From: CAYJAD01 sp964368075
Lineage (GTDB): Bacteria > Desulfobacterota > Desulfovibrionia > Desulfovibrionales > Desulfovibrionaceae
NCBI GenBank assembly: GCA_964368075.1
Contig: CAYJAD010000089.1
Coordinates: 1 to 6,658, forward strand
Direction: 5' to 3'
Length of the DNA stretch: 6,658 nt
Shown: positions 1 to 3,931 of the stretch, in pieces
Numbering within the stretch: position 1 is the stretch's first letter
Layout of the letters: each line of letters opens with the position of its first letter
Notes under the pieces: generated by a model
What the model saw: the letters and a program-made list of their open reading frames with translations, nothing else
What the model was told of the DNA's origin: nothing
Databases searched by the model: none
Made by a program: the position numbers and the translations under genes

Positions 1-2
1 TT

Positions 3-131
3 AAGCGTGTCATGTCATGTATTCTTGTTCTGCTGCTGACAGGCTTATTTATGAACTGGTGTTTGGATGTTTTAGAAAACTCTATGTTGCGTTGGAGAAC
101 AGGAAGCGCACAACAAAAAAGAAGGTCGTAG
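3..131 (+). CDS. ABC transporter permease, C-terminal fragment (cut by window edge)
   Basis: This open frame runs in from the left edge and ends at a TAG at 129-131; the last 42 residues are visible. They contain a hydrophobic stretch (CILVLLLTGLFMNWCLDVL) followed by ENSMLRWR and a basic tail ending QQKRRS. A last membrane helix followed by a short 'E-x-x-x-L-R-W-R' segment and a basic cytoplasmic end is typical of inner-membrane permeases of the NitT/TauT ABC class (SsuC/TauC/ThiX-like). The stop lies one base before the start of the substrate-binding protein gene, so the two are surely co-transcribed and probably translationally coupled. The assignment rests on the tail plus the two downstream ABC genes; the main permease domain and its EAA loop lie outside the window. 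Confidence 0.75.
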   Translation, partial: KRVMSCILVLLLTGLFMNWCLDVLENSMLRWRTGSAQQKRRS

Positions 132-132
132 G

Positions 133-1131
133 ATGAAAAGATTTGGCATTTTCCTTATGGTAGCAATTCTTAGCATGACAACGCATGTAAGCGTTGAAGC
201 TAAAACAGACAAAGAGCTTACTCCCATTACTATTTCAGAATTTAGAGATATTTCATGGATTGCTTCTTATTTAGCAGACGCATTGGGATTTTATAAAGAA
301 GAAGGCCTTAAAGCTAACTTTGTACAATATAAAGACGGCCCCGTGGCTTTTCAAGGTATGCATGCAGGAGATTCGGATTTTTCCCTTCTTTCGGCAGAAC
401 CTGTCATGCGCGCGTATGATGCAGGTATGGAATCATATTTTATCCTCAGTAATACAAAAAACCGTGCCTATGGTTTTGTTGCTCAGCCTCAATATACCAA
501 GGTAGAAGACCTTAAAGGCAAAACCGTTTTTGCCGGTAGCCCAGGCTCTGCTCCGTATTCCTTTGTCTTGTCCATTTTAAAAGAAGCAGGCATGAAAGAA
601 AACGATGTCAATTTTATCAATATGGAATACGGCGCTACCTATGGCGCCTTTGCAAGAAAACAATTAGACGCCATGTTTATTGATATTTATACCCTGGGAA
701 CACTTAATAAGTTCACAAAGGAATATACAACTTTAATAGATGCCACCATTCCTGAAACACATAAAAAACTCTATGGTACAGAATTTTGCCAAACAACCAT
801 TGTGACATGCACAAAGAAGTTTGCAAAAGAAAAGCCCGAAGTAGTACAGGCCTTTGTCAACGCCAACCACAAAGCTCTTGTTTGGATGCAAAATCATAGC
901 CCTGAAGAGATAGCCGATGCTGTATATCCATTTTTCACAGGACATTCCAAAGAAGATTTGCTTTCAGAAATCAAATTCTTAAAAACATCTTTTTCTAGCA
1001 CCGGAGAGATTCGTAAAGAAGGTTACGCCCCAGTGGAAGAACTTTGCTTTACACAAGGTCTTATAACCAAGCGTATTCCCTTTGAAGACATAGTGGCTAG
1101 CCAATTTATGAAAAAAACCCTTCAAAAATAA
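133..1131 (+). CDS. ABC transporter periplasmic substrate-binding protein, NitT/TauT (NMT1/ThiY-like) family
   Basis: A 332-aa secreted solute receptor that would deliver a ligand to the permease encoded just upstream. Residues 1-23 form a Sec signal peptide (MKR, a hydrophobic core, then SVEA), with likely cleavage after Ala23; there is no lipobox cysteine, so a soluble periplasmic protein is expected. The mature part begins with a beta strand (ITISEF) and has family hallmarks: helix LADALGFYKEEGL (about 47-59), the 'VAFQGMHAGDSDFSLLSAEP' segment (71-90), DLKGKTVFAGSPGSAPYSF (126-143) at the domain crossover, and KPEVVQAFVNA near the C-terminus. Length is normal for the family. The ATG at 133 has GAAGG at 121-125 at good spacing. 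The family covers nitrate, taurine, alkanesulfonates, thiamine-precursor pyrimidines, riboflavin and others; nothing here fixes the ligand, and no sulfonatase or thiamine gene is in view. Confidence 0.88.
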   Translation: MKRFGIFLMVAILSMTTHVSVEAKTDKELTPITISEFRDISWIASYLADALGFYKEEGLKANFVQYKDGPVAFQGMHAGDSDFSLLSAEPVMRAYDAGMESYFILSNTKNRAYGFVAQPQYTKVEDLKGKTVFAGSPGSAPYSFVLSILKEAGMKENDVNFINMEYGATYGAFARKQLDAMFIDIYTLGTLNKFTKEYTTLIDATIPETHKKLYGTEFCQTTIVTCTKKFAKEKPEVVQAFVNANHKALVWMQNHSPEEIADAVYPFFTGHSKEDLLSEIKFLKTSFSSTGEIRKEGYAPVEELCFTQGLITKRIPFEDIVASQFMKKTLQK

Positions 1132-1161
1132 GCAATAGCATTACCCTATTCGAGAAAAAGT

Positions 1162-2175
1162 ATGTCCTATATTGAATTTAAAAATGTGAATAAAGAGTTT
1201 GAAAATCAAAGTATTTTCTCCAATTTTAACTTTCAGGTTAAAAAAGGAGACTTTGTTACCCTACTTGGGCCCTCAGGCTGCGGCAAAAGTACACTTTTAC
1301 GATGCTTAGCAGGCTTTGAGCCCATTAGTAGCGGACATATTTTTCTCGATGGGGTAGATATTACGAAAAAAAGTCCTCAAGAGCGTAATATTGGCATGAT
1401 TTTTCAACAGTACAGCTTATTTCCTACCATGACGGTGTACGAAAACATTGCTTTTGGCCTTAAAATGCAAAGATGTAATAAAAAAGAAGCACAAGAACGC
1501 ATTGAAGATATAATTACCATGGTAGATTTACAAGGCAATGAAAAGAAATACCCATCGCAGCTCTCCGGTGGTCAACAGCAACGCGTGGCTTTGGCACGAG
1601 GTCTTGTTACGCGTCCCAAAGTGCTTTTGCTCGATGAACCTTTTTCAGCCATAGATGCTAAGTTACGAAAATCTTTACAGCATAAACTTCGTACCATTCA
1701 TAAAAATCTTGGCATGACGTCTATTTTTGTTACCCACGATCAAGACGAAGCCATGATTTTATCTGATGTTATCCATGTCACCAATAAGGGTAACATAGAG
1801 CAGTCAGGTACGGCACTAGACCTGTACAACAAGCCCCAAACGCACTTTGTGGCAAGTTTTATTGGCAATAATAATATACTTACACAAGAGGAGTATTTTA
1901 TTATAAGCAGTGAAATAAATGAACAAAAATATATTATCATTCGCCCTGAAACTATTGAATTATCACATACACCTTGCGAAAATAAAAACGCCATTTGCCA
2001 TAAAGGGCGTATAATATCTTGTAGGCACCAAGGTAATATTATTCATTATCATGTAGATATACAAGGAGTTCAAGTGAGCGTTGAAAAAATTTCTGAGAGT
2101 AGAAACATCTACCATGAAAATGAATGCTTATATGTAAGCATAAATAGAGATGCTATAAACTATGTTGATGCATAA
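1162..2175 (+). CDS. ABC transporter ATP-binding protein with C-terminal TOBE-like domain
   Basis: A 337-aa cytoplasmic ATPase that powers the importer formed with the permease and binding protein upstream; it starts 30 bases after the binding-protein gene. All ATPase motifs are intact: Walker A GPSGCGKST (36-44), Q-loop FQQ (81-83), signature LSGGQ (134-138), Walker B VLLLDE (154-159) with catalytic Glu159, D-loop SAIDA (162-166) and switch His192 in THDQDEA. The core ends near residue 235. The remaining 100 residues contain IIIRPETIEL (258-267), KGRIISCRHQGNIIHYHVDI (281-300) and a final beta segment, the pattern of a TOBE-type regulatory domain as in PotA/FbpC/MalK-like ATPases. SsuB/TauB partners of NitT/TauT binding proteins are usually about 250 residues without this tail, so the subunit is longer than expected. 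The ribosome-binding site is weak (GAG at 1152-1154 in an A-rich stretch), consistent with coupling to upstream genes. Confidence 0.93.
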   Translation: MSYIEFKNVNKEFENQSIFSNFNFQVKKGDFVTLLGPSGCGKSTLLRCLAGFEPISSGHIFLDGVDITKKSPQERNIGMIFQQYSLFPTMTVYENIAFGLKMQRCNKKEAQERIEDIITMVDLQGNEKKYPSQLSGGQQQRVALARGLVTRPKVLLLDEPFSAIDAKLRKSLQHKLRTIHKNLGMTSIFVTHDQDEAMILSDVIHVTNKGNIEQSGTALDLYNKPQTHFVASFIGNNNILTQEEYFIISSEINEQKYIIIRPETIELSHTPCENKNAICHKGRIISCRHQGNIIHYHVDIQGVQVSVEKISESRNIYHENECLYVSINRDAINYVDA

Positions 2176-2198
2176 GGAAACGCTGATTTAATAGATTT

Positions 2199-2227
2199 TT
2201 CGTTTTCTAACTAGGAAGACGAATTTT
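2199..2227 (+). terminator. Weak hairpin plus short T-run after the ABC operon
   Basis: TTCGTTTTC (2199-2207) can pair with GAAGACGAA (2215-2223) as nine pairs including one G-U, around a 7-base loop, and is followed by TTTT (2224-2227). It sits 24 bases after the stop of the ATPase gene. The stem is AT-rich and the T-run short, so it would be a weak intrinsic terminator; the hairpin at 2274-2306 may be the main one. Confidence 0.3.
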
Positions 2228-2273
2228 GCTAAGGGACATAGTATATAGACATACATGCAGTCTTAGTAAAAAG

Positions 2274-2306
2274 TAAGAATCCACCAGCTAGGCTGGTGGA
2301 TTCTTA
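2274..2306. terminator. Perfect 15-bp hairpin between convergent genes, probable bidirectional terminator
   Basis: TAAGAATCCACCAGC (2274-2288) and its exact reverse complement (2292-2306) flank the 3-base loop TAG. It lies between the plus-strand ATPase gene, which ends 98 bases earlier, and the minus-strand pyrophosphatase gene, which ends 26 bases to the right. Read on the minus strand the stem is followed by a run of five T within ACTTTTTAC; on the plus strand by TTATTATATTTAT, which is T-rich but broken. It is therefore best as the ppaC terminator and plausible for both directions. Confidence 0.8.
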
Positions 2307-2331
2307 TTATATTTATGCTTCTTTTGAAAAA

Positions 2332-3249
2332 CTATTTAAAGGCTTTTTCAAAATTAGGCACTACTTGCTTTTTGCGGCTCATAACGCCATCAAGCCATAC
2401 AGACTTATCAGCGCATTTTACACCAAAGGCTTTATCAACAACGGAAGGATCATCAGAAACAACAAGCATTTCAGAGCCTTCTTTCATGATATCAGTTAAA
2501 AGTAAGAAAACAGAATGGCGGCCTTCAGCTTTAACTTTTGAAATTTCTTCATAAAGGCCATCTTTTACCTTATCAAGAATACTTAAATCTACGACTTCTA
2601 ATTGGCCGATACCTACTTTATTGCCATTCATGTCAAAATCTTTATAATCGCGGAATACAAGATCTTTCATGGAAGCGCCGTCTACTGCACTCTTCACGGT
2701 AAACATTTCCATACCAAGAGCCATCACATCGCTTACGCCACATGCTTTTGCAAGAGCTTCAACTGCCTTTTTATCAGCATCTGTGCATGTGGGAGACTTA
2801 AACATAACTGTGTCAGACAAGATAGCACACAACAAGCAGCCAGCAATATTTTTAGGAAGCTCAACGCCATAAAAATCGTACATGCCTTTAATAACAGTAC
2901 CGGTGCAACCCACAGGCCATGCCCAAATTTCTAAAGGATTAGAAGTTGTTACATCGCCAAGCTTGTGGTGGTCCACAATACCGAGAATTTCTGCTTCATC
3001 AATGCCTTTAGGAGCTTGAGCCAAGTCAGAAAAGTCAACAAGAATAACTTTTTGACCTGCAACAGTATCCACTACTTCAGGGGCACTTACGCCAAATTTT
3101 TCTAGAACAAATTGAGTTTCAGGGGTCGGGGCGCCTTGAGCCACAGCTTTGGCTTCTGTACCACGTTTGGTATACAAATCTGCAATGGCAATGGCGGAAA
3201 CAATACTATCGGTATCGGGATTCATATGTCCTATAACAAGTGCAGCCAT
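2332..3249 (-). CDS. ppaC: Manganese-dependent inorganic pyrophosphatase, family II (DHH superfamily)
   Basis: A 305-aa cytoplasmic enzyme that hydrolyses pyrophosphate to two phosphates, pulling biosynthetic reactions forward. The N-terminal DHH domain shows GHMNPDTDS (residues 7-15; ligands His8, Asp12, Asp14), VILVDFSD (68-75; Asp72 at the metal-ligand position), the DHH motif IVDHHK (91-96) and SDTVMFKSPTC (145-155; Asp146). The C-terminal DHHA2 domain ends with the substrate-binding SRKKQVVP (291-298). Length matches the compact form without CBS/DRTGG regulatory insert, so no nucleotide regulation is expected. I place the start at 3249 rather than at an upstream in-frame ATG at 3354: TAAGGAG lies six bases before it, and MAALVIGH matches the normal family N-terminus. 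The His of the usual DHN(E) motif after Asp72 is Phe here. The gene is monocistronic, flanked by a convergent hairpin and a divergent promoter region. Confidence 0.95.
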   Translation of the reverse strand: MAALVIGHMNPDTDSIVSAIAIADLYTKRGTEAKAVAQGAPTPETQFVLEKFGVSAPEVVDTVAGQKVILVDFSDLAQAPKGIDEAEILGIVDHHKLGDVTTSNPLEIWAWPVGCTGTVIKGMYDFYGVELPKNIAGCLLCAILSDTVMFKSPTCTDADKKAVEALAKACGVSDVMALGMEMFTVKSAVDGASMKDLVFRDYKDFDMNGNKVGIGQLEVVDLSILDKVKDGLYEEISKVKAEGRHSVFLLLTDIMKEGSEMLVVSDDPSVVDKAFGVKCADKSVWLDGVMSRKKQVVPNFEKAFK

Positions 3250-3255
3250 GAAAAA

Positions 3256-3262
3256 CTCCTTA
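3256..3262 (-). promoter_or_regulatory. Ribosome-binding site fixing the ppaC start
   Basis: Read on the minus strand this is TAAGGAG, six bases before the ATG at 3249-3247. No comparable site precedes the upstream in-frame ATG at 3354, so it decides the start. Confidence 0.85.
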
Positions 3263-3325
3263 AACGTATTCTGTTGAATTATTAATAAAAAAGAACATCT
3301 TCTTTGCGACGTTCCAACTTTGTTA

Positions 3326-3354
3326 CTTTTAGCACAAAGTCTTTCTTTTGCCAA
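3326..3354 (-). promoter_or_regulatory. Possible sigma-70-type promoter for ppaC
   Basis: On the minus strand TTGGCA (3354-3349) is followed after 17 bases by TAAAAG (3331-3326). The -35 box is a good match and the -10 box a poor one. Initiation here would give a 5' leader of about 70 bases. It overlaps the stretch that would be coding only if the unlikely upstream start were used. Confidence 0.35.
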
Positions 3355-3400
3355 GCGAATTTTTAAAGTACTTTTTTACTACGCCATTCACAAAGCGTTG

Positions 3401-3455
3401 CTAGCTTGAAAAATATTTCAAAAAAAATCTTTCTTTTCAAAATATTTTTAGCTAG
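3401..3455. repeat. AT-rich inverted repeat in the divergent ppaC / ComFB-family intergenic region
   Basis: CTAGCT (3401-3406) plus AAAAATATTT (3409-3418) is matched by AAATATTTTT (3440-3449) plus AGCTAG (3450-3455), that is 16 pairs interrupted only by the two-base bulge TG, around a 21-base A/T-rich loop. It lies upstream of both divergent genes, about 150 bases from the ppaC start and 54 bases before the ComFB-family start. It has no T-run suited to a terminator, so an operator or curved-DNA element in the promoter region is more likely. No convincing -35/-10 pair for the rightward gene could be picked; TACTAT at 3472-3477 is a possible -10. Confidence 0.5.
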
Positions 3456-3492
3456 TATCTATGGAGCACGTTACTATAAAATCTTTGTTTAG

Positions 3493-3500
3493 GGAAGGAG
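3493..3500 (+). promoter_or_regulatory. Ribosome-binding site fixing the ComFB-family start
   Basis: GGAAGGAG ends eight bases before the ATG at 3509. The in-frame ATG at 3461 has nothing like it, so translation very likely begins at 3509. Confidence 0.85.
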
Positions 3501-3508
3501 TTTTTCCT

Positions 3509-3796
3509 ATGATTAAAACTAGCCAGCGTTACAGCATTGATGGTATTGATTTTGACGCCATTTACAACAGAAATGAGTATACTATACGTCTTGAATTAAA
3601 AAATATCTTAGAGCAAGAAAAGACACAGCTCAGCCCCAAAGACGTGCAAGATGTTTACGCACTTACCCTTAATTATTTTCCTGCTCACTATGTGCATTCA
3701 GGAACCATTGTACTCTTTCCCAATGTGCATAAACAAGAGGTTATTGATAAATTGAACGAAAATATTCAATACGTTCGTTCACGCCCCAAACAGTAA
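3509..3796 (+). CDS. ComFB-family protein, possible cyclic-dinucleotide receptor
   Basis: A 95-aa cytoplasmic protein without signal peptide or membrane segment. The pattern 'NRNEYTIRLELKNIL' (residues 21-35) followed by DVQDVYALTLNYFPAHYV (46-63) matches the ComFB family signature, in which an N-E-x-x-V helix is followed by D-V-x-A-L-x-L-N-x-x-P-x-x-Y-V. ComFB was named from a Bacillus subtilis late competence operon, but many members lie outside competence loci, and cyanobacterial ones are reported to bind cyclic di-nucleotides (c-di-GMP or c-di-AMP). The cysteines of the B. subtilis protein are absent; there is no Cys at all. The start at 3509 is set by a strong Shine-Dalgarno; an in-frame ATG at 3461 would add 16 residues not typical of the family. 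The next gene downstream has two GGDEF-like domains, which fits a cyclic-dinucleotide role by context. Family call fairly secure; ligand inferred. Confidence 0.8.
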   Translation: MIKTSQRYSIDGIDFDAIYNRNEYTIRLELKNILEQEKTQLSPKDVQDVYALTLNYFPAHYVHSGTIVLFPNVHKQEVIDKLNENIQYVRSRPKQ

Positions 3797-3831
3797 ATTT
3801 TATTTACTATTTTAAATACATACTTTCACTA

Positions 3832-3908
3832 TCTAGAAAATGTATTAGAAAGCCATGTAATGATGCTAAAATTACATAAGCTATCTAGACATTTTCTAGA
3901 CTTTTTTT
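3832..3908 (+). terminator. Nested hairpins with T-tract: terminator or attenuator between the ComFB-family and GGDEF/TPR genes
   Basis: The outer stem pairs TCTAGAAAATGT (3832-3843) with its exact reverse complement (3889-3900), followed directly by C and seven T (3902-3908). Inside it a second stem pairs ATGTAAT (3855-3861) with ATTACAT (3871-3877). A competing short hairpin uses TCTAGA (3884-3889) and TCTAGA (3895-3900), also ending at the T-run; it shares bases with the outer stem, so the two cannot form together. Either form would look like an intrinsic terminator for the ComFB-family gene, 36 bases after its stop. Because it ends only 23 bases before the next start codon, the downstream gene needs readthrough or its own promoter. 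Confidence 0.7.
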
Positions 3909-3925
3909 AGTTACTACGCTACACT
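3897..3925 (+). promoter_or_regulatory. Possible promoter placing +1 at the start codon of the 831-aa gene
   Basis: TAGACT (3897-3902) and TACACT (3920-3925) are separated by 17 bases. Seven bases after the -10 box is the A of the ATG at 3932, which would give a leaderless mRNA; fittingly no Shine-Dalgarno precedes that ATG. The -35 box overlaps the 3' arm of the terminator stem. Both boxes are imperfect, so this is a suggestion. Confidence 0.3.
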
Positions 3926-3931
3926 GCATGT

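Noticed and set aside
733..1994. Minus-strand open frames inside the substrate-binding protein and ATPase genes
   Set aside because: The plus-strand proteins have full family signatures; the antisense products show no recognisable domain and no start signals.
2296..2934. Plus-strand open frames opposite the pyrophosphatase gene
   Set aside because: They lie antisense to a gene with clear family motifs, lack ribosome-binding sites, and give compositions typical of shadow frames.
3250..3354. N-terminal extension of the pyrophosphatase by 35 residues from an upstream in-frame ATG
   Set aside because: The extension has no family similarity, lacks a ribosome-binding site, and overlaps the likely promoter and leader; the start at 3249 has TAAGGAG and the normal N-terminus.
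3461..3508. Earlier start for the ComFB-family protein
   Set aside because: No Shine-Dalgarno precedes the ATG at 3461, the added 16 residues contain the strong ribosome-binding site of the later start, and the family usually begins shortly before the conserved N-E helix.
3401..3900. Clustering of CTAG tetranucleotides in the intergenic regions as a special signal
   Set aside because: CTAG also occurs many times inside genes in this window (for example near 990, 1096, 4290, 6090), so presence alone is not unusual; only the paired arms are worth noting.
3797..3931. c-di-GMP riboswitch between the ComFB-family and GGDEF/TPR genes
   Set aside because: The context is tempting, but the AT-rich nested stems show none of the conserved core bases I know for the two c-di-GMP riboswitch classes.
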